This document shows, in pieces, positions 12,201 to 27,200 of a DNA stretch of 64,000 bases. The stretch's first letter is position 1; every line of letters begins with the position of its first letter. The notes below the pieces were generated by a model. It saw nothing but the letters and a program-made list of their open reading frames with translations, did not search any database and had not been told where the DNA came from. The position numbers and the translations under genes were made by a program. The DNA is taken from contig NC_049988.1 of assembly GCF_000003815.2 (NCBI RefSeq), positions 10,880,661 through 10,944,660 of the forward strand, read 5' to 3'. Source of the DNA: Branchiostoma floridae. Taxonomy: Eukaryota; Chordata; Leptocardii; Amphioxiformes; Branchiostomatidae.

Positions 12201-15200
12201 CTGAAAGGTTTCCCATGTTTATTGTGACTGTTGCCAAGGCCCTACTGGAGACTTAAGGTCAGTGGTTACAGTCAATTAAGGTCAGATAGGGCATGAAAAG
12301 CCCTGTCTGGGAGCGTAAATCAAGTTAGGGACAGACCAGGAAGAATTGTGGGGGGTAGGGAGTGGAGTCTGTTGGCGTCGATGACCTTCTTGCTAGTCAG
12401 TAGATAATGCAACTGCTTTTCCTATCTACCTTTTTGACTTGCAAAGATTCTTGTATGAAATGACCTGGTCTTCTGCTCCCTATTCCTCTAGATCTCAGCT
12501 CTGTATCTACACCTAAAATGGCTAAATAGCCGATATAATCAGCTTCCAGTCGTGCATTTTGCCAGCAGCTGGTCATGTTACACTGAACAACTTGTCATAC
12601 CTAACTTTCTGCATCTAACTGTACGTCACTCACACACTCGCTATCCTGTTTCTCATTGTTTGTAAGGATTGTTTAAAATTATCTGATAGGATGCTCCTGC
12701 CGTACTTGGTGGCAACAAGGTCCACTCTGCAATATGTTCAATGGAACAACATATTTTTTAACATGTCAATTATCTCTCTCACCAAGTGTATTAATGTATG
12801 TACATGTACGTTTTTATTAACCTGTAACCAAGAGGTTTGCTGATATCCCCTTTCTGAGACTCCTGAGGTCAGATAAGGCCATGTTAGAGTCAAGACACAT
12901 AAACCCAGTCTTTAAGCATGAACATTCTCAACCCCCACATCACCAGTGTTATAGTAATGACTGGCTCACAATCCCTTCTGTATACTAACATTACATACAG
13001 TATGTGAGCTCGCACAATGTGTACAAGCTTGGTACTGTCTGGACTTAGTGCACAAGGACAATATTATGATATTATGCCATGCCTTTAAAGTACAAATTAT
13101 GAATGTATCATAGAAAATTCTCTACACGTATTTACACGTAGCTGTCAAACAAAATCTATTTGACTTCGAATTAATAAGAGCAAGATCAGGTAGTATGACT
13201 GTCAGTGTCAGTACAAATATATACGGATTCACTAACATAAACCAAGGTCTCCGATTAACCTCTGTACTTGAAGTCAAACTGAGCTTAGCTACACATCAAG
13301 TGGCTCAACTGGATATACAAATGTACCAATCACACATTGTTCTATAAATTCTACCAATACCAGCATATCAAAGACTTTTTAAAGGTGCTCAATGGGTACT
13401 TACTTTCACAGCTATTCCCTTTTCCCTTACTTTGTTCAAGTTCTGTGGGATAGAGGAGTGTATAGGTCGACAGGGGCTTCACTTCCCAGTGTGATCAAAG
13501 GATATGACATTCCACAAAAATCTTAGCTTGACCTTCTCTAGTTAGAAACAGATGTTCCCAAGTAAAATTTTGCTGGGGGGCAAGAAACTTGAGGGCAGAC
13601 ATTTGTTGTATCTAAGCGGCTTTTCAAACTTCTAAGCTTTACCGGGTGCCTTGTTTTCCTTGACCTGTGGTCTAGTTTGTCCTCAGAAAACCCTCCATTG
13701 AAATATACTTTAATCATTAACACAGGGTGTACAAATGTTAACTGTTTCTGTTGATTCTGCACTTGTATCTGTTATGTATACAAAGTGAAATGGTTTGATG
13801 CAGTTTTGGTTGGCACACAGCTGTCAAGCAGAGTAGAGGACATGTAATACATACTATGTGTTTTAAGCATCTGTCAGTTGTATATGTAGGAATTTGTCTA
13901 ACGTTTGTACAGATCATGCTGTATAAAGTTCAGAGTCTTAAGTTTGTCAAAGCCATCAAAAGGGTGCCCTTTCAACAATGCTGGATGTACACCCACTGCT
14001 TTCAAATGTCAAAGGGATTGAGGGTCATACTACATGAAGTTATTCTGGCCTCTCCATTGTATATATATTTATATGAGACACAATCCTTTCCAGAAAGTTA
14101 CAATTGATTATCAAACATCTGTCAGACGCTTGAAACAGTCAGTCTGTGGGTACAAAGATCCTTAGGTCACAAACTTAAGAAAAGTGTGTACTATGCATGC
14201 TACATGTGCTTGAAACGTCTTGACCATTTACAACTGTATCCCTCTTCATTGTACCAAATTTACCCTGGATAACTTTGAACTTCAAAGTTCAATTTGCTAA
14301 ATCCAAAAGATTACATTGATTCATGTAGTGACTCACAGGAGTATTGAATGACAAGGTTACAAATTTACCATTCTTCATGAAATTCAGATTAAAAGTTATC
14401 TGGAGCCTGCTATTTCATTGACCCTCTTTTCAACACCTTCAGTGAATTGTGGTACACCTGGAACTTAATAGCTCTTAATCAATTTTCAATGCTTAAATGG
14501 TTTAATTGGGTCTCTACCACAGGGAAGTGTGTGTGTATCACATTTTCACAGTCATGTTAGACCTGGCAACACACCCCCAGACACACTAGGGACATCTGTC
14601 TACAGTAGAAATTGTTGCAGATCTAGATCATGTGTGTACAATCTCTGTTAACTAGGCAGGAGCACCATAAAGGGGCTGACAGCTGTTATAGGTTTGTGAT
14701 CACTGCCAAATTGTGTTAAATACTTATACTGTCAGCAGCCTTCTTTCCTACCCTGGGAACCAAGTGATTGTTGCTAGGGCCTATGTACCGTTAGTTTCTT
14801 GGTCATATGCATTGTGCCTACAACTTATATGTAATACAATCAATAATTCTAAGTTGTCTTTGAAAACTTGACGAAAGAAGTTGAAATCCTAACAACACTG
14901 ACCTTTTCTTGTAAGTTTAACAATTACTTAGTAAGCTCCTTGTTTTTAGCAGCATACAGTACCACACTGTTCAACCTTCAGCACATTGAAGTAGTCCTTT
15001 GGCTACCATTTCTAGGGTTAGGAACCAGAAAGATAAAGTGAAACGTCAACGCCTCGGAGTGTCTTTAAAACCCTCTATAATGATAGATAGGCCTAGCCCA
15101 TTACACAAGTGCTAAGCACATTCCAACGTCAGACAAAAAATGCAGGAACAAGACAACTGTTGACTTGCACATGTATGCTAACATTTATTCTGTCCAAACT

Positions 15201-18200
15201 GCCTTCAAGTTTAAAGCCTACCCTGCTATACAGACTTTGATAAACACAAGATACTTTCCCCATATAACATCTGCACATGTTCAAGAGAACATCCTGGAAT
15301 GTTGATAAACTACAGGATCTTATCAACAGGACAAAAAATTGCATTTTAATCCCCTGTTTATTCCCAGCACATGTCAGGCCTACTGTGCAGTCTGCATGCT
15401 CCATTGCCCTGGGGTTAGGACTGGGTACATACAACACTGTTTACTCTCACAGCAGGCCATTTGGGAGGTTGGGGTGGGCAAACATTTGTGCAGTGTAAAG
15501 ATCTTTGACAACAGTGTGATAATGTGCCATATGGACTACCAAGGATTGGCCTATGAACTCACAATAGTCCACTTAGATCCCTCTTTGAATAAACCAAGCT
15601 GTTTGTTTGCTAACTGATAAGAAATGGAGAGAAATCTAACATGGCCATTTGGACTATTGTTTCCATACTTTGAAGTGTAGAGTAACTTAAAACATAATTG
15701 GTATGCCATGTAAGGGGAATGTTGGAAACCTGAAACTCACTTTTCTCAAAGAATAACTTCAATAAGGCACAGTAGCTGTATACAATGGCAGTCATCCTTG
15801 AAAAAACCTTATGTTTGGTTGAAGGTAGTTCTCCACATTGTATTACCAGTCAGTCTCACCATTGTAACTTCTGCGTTTCACAGAAAATCGATACCTAAGC
15901 TAGTTTCATGTACAGTAGATTTACAAGTGACTTACCAACCGCCATGGAAGCTTGAAACAGGACAGTAAAACTCAAACCAGTAGTTCTTCCTCGAACTTGA
16001 CAGTGATAAGTGATTTGTTGAGGAAGTAGTGGCTCTACCCCCTGTGGTATGGTGTGGATGCATGGATGAGTTAACATCTGGAATGTGTGGCTCAAGCATG
16101 TGGAATGCACCTGCTATGTCCTCCTGATTGGGAAGCCCCATGTGGTTAGTGTTTGTCTAACAAAATCAGATCACCACCCAACAAGCGTTGATAGAGTAAG
16201 GTCTACAGGGGCATGTAATTTTCTCCACAAGACATGGCCGTAACCACAAGTCTTCACTGAATATTGTAATGTAGAAGTTAGAGGCCAAGTCTAAGTGCAT
16301 AAATAATGATGTAAGGGATTAATCAGAGCTGGATTTCAAATCATACACTACCATCACAGCTCTATATCTTTCTCTCTTACAACAACATGAGTCAGGAAGA
16401 AGGCTACATGATTTTTGTCTGGTAAGACAATCCTGGTAAGACCACAGGCACCATGCTATAAAGCATAGACATGTGAAGACAGTAAATGTGAATTGACTCC
16501 CAGTCATAGTATACTCACTATATTACAGTCCCCATGTGGGTAGCTTGTGGACACTGGCACTTCCTCCACCAACACTTTTTGAAGCCCTCCCACAGAACAG
16601 CAGCCACTTCACTAAGTAGTCTGTCGCGCCCACCACAGGGACTGCAACACTTCAGTTCACAAAGAATTGTGCAGAGGCACTGACCCGCAGAGGGCAAAGC
16701 GCTCTAGAACCCCACTCGTGGGCCACATAAACAGGCCATCCCAGTAATGATAGCTTTGGACGTGAGTAGAACGTTAAGACTGCACAAAGACTAAAAGTAG
16801 GAGCAACATAACAGGAAAATATTGTATCATGAAGTTGCATAAAGTAAAGCATATCTTGAAGGCAGAAACTATATACGTTGATACATGGCTCCCCTGAGTC
16901 TCAGTTACCATATGGTGTTGAGTTTCTGACATGCTGATACAAAAACCTGGTGCACTTGACAGAACAAGTTGCAAGTATTTTACAGCTTTCCAACAGTTAC
17001 TGTTGTAATCATTCATTGGCAGTGACAGAACTTTGATGCCTAAACAACTAGATTTTATCAAAGAATGGGTCAGATATTCTAGGTATTGCAGACATATTGC
17101 ATTATTGATATTGTAATATCTTTCAAGTTAACCTCCTTGGTAATATCAAACCTCCTTGCTTGGTTCCCCAGTGTTTTACATATTTAAATGGAAAGGCCAT
17201 GGCTAGATACCTGAGGAAAATTACTGTAACATAAAACAAGAAAATTTATAGCCTCTGTAATTATTATTGATGGTTTATTTCATGTCTGAATACTTCCTGC
17301 AATTTCTCCTACCCAAAATGTCACGTTTTGCATATGGTCTTGACCGGAAGAGGGCAGCCAGGGATAAATCATCATTACTTGTGATACAGTAGCGTGTTTT
17401 ATTTTCCTGGTGTTTATCATGATCTCTCCAGCGCCAGTGCATGACACTGCCTATCAGGGCTGTCTCCACTGCCCTTCCTAATATCTTGAGATGGAAATTT
17501 GCTTGTTGGGGCGGAAAATGATTTTGCCCCAGGTAAAAAGGACATCCATCCCCAAAATTAAATAGAACTGTTGAAAATGTACTTTCATAAGCTTGAAATG
17601 ACAGATCAAACCAGGAAAATCAACAACATGAGTGGGGCAGAAAATTTTTTTTCAAAAGCTGGAAACACCCATGCACTGCATAGAAATGTCTCCTGTACAT
17701 CAGAATTGTTTCAGCTTCGAATTCAGAACACAAAGAAAATCTTGTCGTTCCTCCTACAGCAAAATATACCACTACAGGTAAAAATGCCAAATTTCCAGTT
17801 GTAAAAATGGAATCCCTTTACTTGCCAAAGACAAACTGTCAGCCACACCCTCAGCTTTTCCAGTCCTTCAGAGTATACAGCTTCAAATTTTAATGCTGTC
17901 TGTGAATTATGAATTCATTTAAATTTTCACTCAAAGTATTCTTTCCACACCCTCAGGTAATGTATTGACTAGAAGCTTTCTCACCTTGTCACACCTTAGA
18001 TCTTCTATTTCTGAAATCATTTCAATATCCCATTAAAGCATCAATTTTACACTTGTCAGCACAGACTACATATCCTTTAGAATACCAAACAGAATATGCG
18101 TAATACAGGAAAGCCAAGGCTAATCTGTCTACTGTACAGTAGTCTGTCTTGCTGTAAGGCATTTGCACAGTGTCAGATTAACTGGCATGCCTTGCCAGTT

Positions 18201-21200
18201 CCAAGGACATTTTTAATGGAAGACGGACTTGGAGAGGTGACAGCAGAGGATGAGAACTCCCCCCTGGGCTCCTAAGTTTGTATTCACATCCACACCTTGG
18301 CCGTGATCGATGAGGTGCTTAGTGATTGGTTTGTCAGCCCTCCCTAATAGAAAATACTGGGCTGAAGACGAATGTTCGAAATGTCGTCGTTCCTTATCTG
18401 AGTTCACTGCACATGGTATGCATAGGAGAAAGTTGTAAGCCAACGTCTCCAAGGAAAGCTCTCTCTCTCCAAGCAATTTCAGTCAAGTATTGAATAAGGA
18501 GTACCAAGGTCATTATGAAGGAGGGTTTTGCTGTTACAAGCCTTAGGATTCAATGGAATAGAACTGGAAAAAAACATAAAGGATTTTGCACTAATTGTAG
18601 TCTAGAATGTCACAAGGTAGCTTTGAGAAATTCTGAAATGACCTTCAATTCTCCTAAAACAATAGCAGGCAGATAGGTATTCAAAAGGAAATTCATAGAG
18701 AAAAATTCATAACGACAAAAAAAGAGACTAAATATAGCTGAAAAGTATCAAAATCAATATTTTTACAGGACCCCTCTACACATTAACAGTCACTCGCCCT
18801 CTAACCATTCGCCCAATAGACAGGACTGACTGTTTCAGTTGCACCTGGGGTCATCTCACCCAGGTCTGACCTCACCTGTGGAGGCTGCCATCTTGGTTAT
18901 TCCACAGATACCTGTTGACCCACATCACAGATGCAACCAAAAACAAACACATTTGCTTGCATCAACCGAGGCTGACCAAGGGGTTTCCAGCATCCAATTT
19001 TGTATGATTCAGTCCAAAACATCCTTATCCCCTTGTACTATGCAAAAGTAAACCTATACACTCCTTTATGGCCCCTTCTTGTGTTAACCTATTGACTTCA
19101 TTGTGCCAAATCACCCTCTGGGTAGATTCCAAACAAGGAAGTAAATCAGTTCAGCATTCTAAATACTGTACTTATGTTATAGTATCCTATGCCAAACTGC
19201 ATTTTTCTATGGCAAGCAATTAAGGTTAGTTAGGTTATTTCTAACACTCTACATTTCATTTGATTAGATTTCATATCAAAGTATATTCAAAAGGTACCAT
19301 AATCTTGTCTCACTTACTGCTTATCCAAGAGGCCTCCAGGTAAGTATACCTGAAACCGAGGTTCTTAACTCAAGAATTCCATGGAAAGCTAGAGTTACAC
19401 CTGTCTAATCATACCTGTGTGCCCCTATTCCTCTCTGTTATACAACAAGAACTGCAGCAAGAAAACAATCCAAGAATGTGCTCCCACAACAGAGCACTGC
19501 TGTCCAATCCGAGGCCGCTTTTGAGTGCCCATAGAACGACACACCTTTGTGCATTCCAGCCTATGACACCCGACCATCCCCAAACATGGCACTGTATCTG
19601 CCCTTTCTTTGTTCAAAGCTATTACCACAGCATACACAGTTACGCACAGTGGCTGTGAAACAACTAAACTTCAAAAAGGCTGCCCTCAAAAACAACAGGC
19701 CCAGTGTTTGGACCATGTACAAGGGAAGCCATAGCACAATTACACAAATTGTCGGTCATTAACAACAAAGTGCGCAAATTATGGAAAACCGTTAGCAGCC
19801 TTTGAAAATTGAATTTTCTGTGCATGGCATTGAAGCCTCTTTGATGATACAGGCAATACCTGTATCATCAAAGTAGATCATAAAAGAATTCATTTCTATT
19901 CCGCAGATGGATGAATTAATTCCTCAGAAATATGATTTCAATGTTTGGCAAGTATGTATCAGTTAAAACCAGTATTAGCAACCAATCGTTATTATTTTTT
20001 GTCACACAAATTAGGGGAAAGTACATTATACAACCAATTAACTGCGCTTTGAATAAAGGCTTATAATTATACAGAAAAATGCTATGTTTAGCTCATCCGA
20101 AAAGGAAAGTTGTGTCTTGTATTTTGTGAAACTTTTCTGAAGGAAAGTTCAAACCTAGTTGTTGGCAGTAACGGATCTATATGCAAAGTAGGTAAACCTC
20201 ACAAATATTGAATGAATCTAGAGTTACAGTGAGCCCAGGGTCACAGGTGTTTTGTTTACTTTCCATTAAATCCATTGTTTATGGAGATTACAAATTATTC
20301 ATGTAACTCTAGCTTCCCTTATACAAGAAACTGAGTTATCGCTAGTTAACCAAAGTGAAAGGTTTAGATCATGAAAGACTTTCAAAGTGGTTCAGTCACA
20401 CCTTGACAAATTTCAGAAATTTCTAACAGTTATACAATGTAGGTGATAAGAGAATTGGATTCGGTATCTAGTTATGTACATACAGTTTGTAGATGCACAT
20501 TGTATACAGGATACACAGAAAAAAATTTGTCTGAACTGTTTCAGCCTAGGTTTCGAGTGTTTGAACAAAGTCTTTACGCTATAGAGGGTCAATATACCCA
20601 AAGTGTGGCCTGAAGTGCTTTCAGATAGGTGAAATACTAGCACTTCCCACACAAAGTCTGGATTTATGCTCTTAGCCTGGAGGTGATTCAAGGCATTTAC
20701 CAAACCATACATACCTTCTAAAGATGAAAGATCGTCCCTAAGAAGCGAAATTGTCCCAGCAAAGTTCTAAAACCTCGGAAAAAACATGGAGGACAAGACA
20801 GTGTCCTGTGATGTCATCACACACCCGAAGAACCGGTCAGACAACAAACGGTAACATGGCGCCAGGTTTGAATCCTCCGCCCACTTCCAACAGACTCTGG
20901 AGGGTACTGAGGGGTATTCAAGGACACCACTTTCCACTGGACAAGATGACAGCTGGGAGGTATAAAGTTACTTCTTCGGAAAGCACTCTAGGAAAAGGAA
21001 TCAAAGTAATATACACACAAAAGTGAAACGGTGAAAGCACTGTTTTGTCCTTAGCAACAGTGATTGAAATTGGCAATGACTCAACAATTTGTCTGAGTCA
21101 CAGGTTGACAGACAAATTACCACTTTCCTCCTGATTTAAGGGGAAGACCCTTTAGTTATTACCAACACATTAGTGTACAATCCATGTGCGATTCCCCTTT

Positions 21201-24200
21201 TCCACCAAAAAGAGAACCTTAATTTGTATAATCAGATAAGTGTTTTAAGAATTATGTATCAGACAACTTGTGACCTGTGCTGTTGTATAGACTGTGTTGC
21301 AAAGAGCTGGAAGTCATAGAATCACAATTGATACTTCGTCAGATGTTATCAAACATTCTTAACACATTGCTGCATTGGGAGCATTACCTTGAAATGTCTC
21401 TACATTTATCAAACAGTTTGATTACAACTTTCCTGTCAGGTACCACAGAGATTGCTTCTATGATACATTGCTGCAATTCCCTTGTAATAGCTTTGTAACC
21501 AAGAGTTGAGTTGCGACTTTCATTTCTTTGTACTGGTTATAAATTACATATCAAATTGGTAAGTAATGTTTATTTGGCATTTAGTACAAGTATTGTATGA
21601 AAGGCAATATGTACAAGTTACTTGGCAAACATGTTGTATTTCTTGCCTAGAAGTCAATGAACGGAAAACCTCTAAGGAAATTAGGTAAAGTACATCTATA
21701 GTTATTATAGAACCCCTGCCTTTTAAGCCATGGGGCTTTGAAAAAAGTGCACAATGACCTTTTATGCACCTAAATAAGGTAACAGGATACTGGATTAACG
21801 ACTTGATCCAAGCAAACTGTGTAGTGCAGGCTTGAATGTAGTTCAAGGAAAAGCAATTACAAGAAGCAAACAGTGTTGTGTGTCAAAACCACAAGGACAC
21901 CTTGCCAAGTTGAACATACCTCAGCAAACAGAACTCAAGTGGTGTCAACTGGCAGTACTAGTCTTCAGGACAACTTTAGAATACTTAAGTAGATTGCCTT
22001 CTCTGTTAGAAGTCTGGTAATCTTTTTGTGATTCACCACACTTCCTGTTCAAATAGTCATCATGTACGAGATATTTGCCTATGAAAAACCAACCTGTCTA
22101 AATAAATATTACAGCTATCATTCATACTTTTGTCATCAAACGTGTTTACATTCCTGCTGTAATTTTTGGTGCATTACTCGTTAACTGTAAATCGAGATTG
22201 TAATCTGGCCACCAATGCATTAACGGCATCGCCCCAGCAAATGGCATCAAAATGAATGTTAGAAGCTTATCGTTTGGAAACATCTGCGCTCATCCTGGAT
22301 CAATACTCTCCAACCTAACGTCCCCTCTATCTGTAATTCCCCATTCCCACAGGTGATACATAGGCGTGAGGTCACGCGTTCTACCCACATGGCTACCCGT
22401 TTTTCCCACATGACTTAACAGCAGACACAGAGTGTACCGCCTCTGTTAGAGTGTTTATTGCCAGAAATTCCCTCTAACATCCTGTATAGTTCATTCACAC
22501 AGAAATTTCCTGGCCCAATACACTTCCTGCATATGCAGCAATTCTCCTACTACATGTAAACATTGAAAGGAATTGGTCCTTACTGAGTTTGTGCTATTTT
22601 TGACTGGCCTGTAAAGAAAATTAAGTCTTCCACACACAGTAGAACAGAGGTTATTGAAACTTACCAGCAGAAATAGAATCCTATAAGCCTTCCTAAGAGC
22701 GATCTCACCTAGGCGGCACGGAAAGGTATGTACGGATACTGACAATTGTAAAGATAGGAGAGCCGAGAGGCCCCCTCGGTTATATCCCGGGGCAAAACAA
22801 ATCAATCCAACCAATGGCAAGGCTACGCTATTGTGACGGGCCTGTCACGCAAGCGAGGGGAAGGGAGGGGTGATACCTGGCTTATACAACCCTCTGAGGA
22901 AAAAACACATCAAGGTATGCCCTGCACTGTGTTTTAGAAACACTGTTTGGAATGAGGAACGTTCGATTCCGGGCATGGGGGTGTACAATGGACTCCTAAC
23001 AGTACTGTTGTGTGAAAGAATTGAAGGCTATAATTCTAAGAATATTCATTCTGTGCTGACTTCACATACATTTATATCTGTCATAATAAACTCGCTATGT
23101 CTTAAATCACCAAGTATACAGAGTTGACTGACATATACATTTATTTAAAGGGATTTTCTGAGCAATATGACATGAAAAATGTCCACATAATAGACTAAGC
23201 TTCCTTATTTTTCTCAGACATTAGAATATCAAGTATTAAATTTGTTTTGCCAACAAATTTGATACATTGATATGCTAATTCAGGAACCTTCTAATACTTC
23301 TATTACATGTTTTGATGTTACATTAAATAATGAACTGTAAGAAAACCTCACCCAATTTCTTGCACTGTGGCACTGTATTTTCTTTTACTAATCTGATGTA
23401 ATTCTCCCTTTGAAAGATATTTGTAGGTAGGGGGTATATCAGAGCGATATTGTAGGAAATGTACAAAAGCACTCGCCTATTGTAGAAAACAGTATGGTGT
23501 GCCTTGTTATGCATTGAAGGGACAAACAGTACAGCTGAGACACTATTATACATAGCATGGCAGAACACAAGGAAAGAAAAAAAACAATACATCAAAGAGC
23601 TTCCATCTGCAAGGCATTGAAAATTTAGGTCAAGTGTCTGTTAAAATGTTCTAGAGCTCATTGAGAAACTCAGAAAGGATAATGTATGTTTTGATTGTGA
23701 GGACTTGTATCTCTATCAGAATGAAAAAAGTACCTGTTTTTTCATTTTCAAAATGGAGCATTTGCAGTGGTTTCAAGTTCATTATAATTAACGACAAAGT
23801 GTTTCACGTCAATCTCTGCAAAAACTGCCAACATAAAACCACCATGAAAATTTCAGGTACAGTATTTATATCATAGACATATACAACATCCTTGTTCCTC
23901 AACATTCTCTCAAATGTTTAATTTTTCATATGTTGGACTGGTTTAAGGTCATATATGATTTTTGGTAAGATTATATGTAAATACCTAGTATGCAATGTTT
24001 GGTTTTCTAATCAGTTAAAACCAAAGCCATAGACAACATCTCACAAGGATGTAACATGATATGCCAGACAGAAAAATCCTATCAAAACAGCTGAAGCCTG
24101 AACTCCTTCTGTTTCACAACCATGACAAATCACTTATGGATTTTGCTGGACAGGAGGGTCCCTGATGACTTTTCCTGGTAAATGTTGGTTGGAGGTAAAT

Positions 24201-27200
24201 AATTGGAAATTGGTTCAGCAAACTTTGTGGGGAATGCCAAGCATTTGCTGACAAGTTGTAGCTGCTCTGACAAAAACAAGCTAAGTAGAAGCTTAGAGAA
24301 GACCTCATATCCTAGTCCTAGATCCTTTCATCCTCTTGTCTTCTCAAAAATCATAAGAGGGAATGTAGCACCAGAAGCAAACCGATGGCCTAGATTGATA
24401 GTAAAGCTAAAGGGTCTGGCATAATTTTGACAGGCAAGACTGTAGCATGAAGATGACATATGCAATGGGCAGAATATTCAGTAGGTATACATTTCAAGAA
24501 CTGAGGGAATATCTAACTTTGTCAATGATTTTGAACAGCGGTGTTTGAATCCGACTGAACGTATTGAAATGATTCATGTCTATCTTAGAATCTTTCAAAT
24601 CCAGGATTCTTTGGTGCCATTATGAAAACTATCTCTAAGGAGGACTAACTCCTACTTTGAAAACAACTTTTTCTAGTGCATTCTTACATGAACACAGGTA
24701 GTTTTCAACATAAAGTATAACTTCAGAAGGTATGAGAACTCACCTGAATAAGTCACAACAAATTGTGGAAACACATGCACACAGAGACAGCAACTATCCA
24801 AGGCTTAGGAGCAGAAAAACAGCCAGTGTGTCTGATCACATGCTAACATGTAGGTCAACATATGACCTCATTTCACAAGGGCTATCCACATGTGGCCACA
24901 GCTTGTCTAGAAGACACTACCAAAGGTTATCACTGTCCTGTCTAGCAGTGCTGCTACTACTGCTGATAGTACTGGTACACCTGGTTTTCTGGAACCTACC
25001 ATTTGGTTGTTACGAAAGGGGGAGTCCAATTTTGAATTGCAATGTATCTCTGAATTTCTGTAACATCATCCATTTCTTCCAACTTGATTTTATTTTATTT
25101 CCGAAAAATGATTTAGAATATGATTCAGGATTGTTTGTATATTGCATGATATTTATTCTGTATTTTTGTTCAATTGGTCTGTAAGGGCATTCCCCCACTC
25201 CTCCAATGGTTACATCCTAATTAACAGGTTTTCTCCATGAGAACAGACAAAGATGGTGGTTATCAGTGTCGCATGCATTTGAAGGGGAGAATCCCTTTGT
25301 GTATATTGGTGCAGACAACAGACAACATTTACACAAGAAGCTTTTTTAAACCTCTTTGATTTGCATAAGCTGTTTTCTATTTGTAGCAGGAAATGACTGG
25401 TTTAGGAGACCTGTGTCCTGTTTTTCTGACCAATATATTGAGTGGTCATAGTTCACCACCAGGATGTTTTAATCCCTGGTTCACTGCTAGGGGTCATTAG
25501 AATTTTTCTCTCAAGGAATCTTTGATTATTTTAGGACTAAGATGAATTACCTTGTATTCTAATGTGTCTCATGAATATATTTATATATACAACAATTGTC
25601 TTTCTTGCTCTGTGTCGAAATTTTTGCAAACAAAAGGGTTTGTCTCTGCAAGGACGTTCATATAACGTCATTGGTCTCTGCAACTAGATTTTGTGGCCTT
25701 GATCTGTCAATCAGGAACTGGTGACCAGGTAGCATATCACAGATAATGGTGTCTCTCCTAGTCTTGTTCACAAGTCATGTATTCAACCTGGAACTACACA
25801 CCTTCGATAACATTACAGTAATCAATTTTATATTTAGGTTTATTCAAATTGCAACAAGAGCAATCAACAAAATATAAAAATGCATGTAGAACCAAGGAGG
25901 TTAAAAATCCTTTTAACCTCCTTGGTAGAACGTAGTGTAGAACCAAGATCTTGGTAGAACCAAGGAGGTGACTTAGACCAAGGAGGTTGATAGAACATCC
26001 TAGAGTAGTTTTAGACCTGCTCTATGAATAATGGTTTGAAATGTCTGAGTGCCTAATCATTCTTGCCTACATGTCAAGGGCAGCACAGGTCCCTTATCCT
26101 AGAATCTTTTATGTAATTGGAACTGCTAATAACCGATAACTGTTGCCAGTAATGTGATGCATTGTGTTCCTTCAAGGACAAATACATGGCTTCTCTTATG
26201 TAAAATTCTTGTCGAGTTAATACAAACTAAATGGTTAAAAGTTACTAGTATTCATTTGAGCATTGGAGGAATGCGTTGTTTGCAACTGTTCTTTTCTTGT
26301 ACATATTTTATCATTTATATGCCAATACCATAATTCAGATACCAAGTACTAGAAGTAGAGAAACTGTGGCAGAAATATATGTAGGTGCAAGTCTTTGAAA
26401 TGAAAGCATTTTTCACAGAAAGATGTTTAAAATTTATTAGTTTGCACAAGGACATTATGCCCTTGTCCTCACATTCTTCAAGGGCTGAACCAGGTAGGAG
26501 ATTGTACTGGTTTGTACAGGAAATGTAAAAAGAAAGATAGTGCAAGAGGTTCACTCCAACATTTTGACTCCCAATATTATAATTTAGCCTATGGGGATAA
26601 ACGATAGAATCCTCAGTGCCATTCAAGTTAGCTACAAGATTGCACCAAGGAGTTGATGAAAGAAGCTCCTTGATTGCACACAGGTTGAAAACCTAGAATA
26701 CAGTCTAGGCTGATACAGAAGCCAACTTGAAGTTTGATTCATGGTGCCACCTGTTAAAGGTTGGTGATTGCATCCATCCCAGGGCTTCTTTTTGTAAAGG
26801 CTTCCTACTATCTTTAATTATCTCCCCTTTTCTTGCCTGGAAGGACCCTTGGTGTGAAATGAAGTGCTTATCAGATTATCTGTGGGAATTCACACAGGGA
26901 TTACCAAACTGCCCTGTGGGATGGCTATTTGGGGACAGACATAGAACAGGGCTCATTTGTGTATGAAGTGTTGAACATAAGCATGTTGTCTAACTGCATG
27001 CTTTTTCTGGTAATACTACAGGCAATGCATGTTAAGTTGTCAGTAATTGCCGAGTAATTCTAGTCAGTTTGAAGGTAAAAAGTCAGAAGAATTGCTAGAA
27101 GAATTTTCATCTACTTTTCAAAAGTTTGATCTTTTTGGAACTTTTTACAAGTTTGATCCTTTAAGCTGTTCTGAAATTGATTTCCACATTGATTCGTAAT

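Larger units (their letters stand above)
11694..22708. other. Intron sequence shared by aladin (+) and probably the scaffold gene (-)
   Basis: About 11 kb with no coding exon I can support. The open frames here are short, AT-rich and without domain signals. Recognisable items are a dispersed repeat at 17494-17670 and a 15-bp-stem hairpin at 19839-19873. A small CpG-bearing patch lies near 20790-20960. Confidence 0.5.

Noticed and set aside
20751-21026. A 91-codon plus-strand open frame in a CpG-bearing patch
   Set aside because: No domain, no convincing splice sites at its ends and a low-complexity polar composition; more likely a regulatory patch than a gene.
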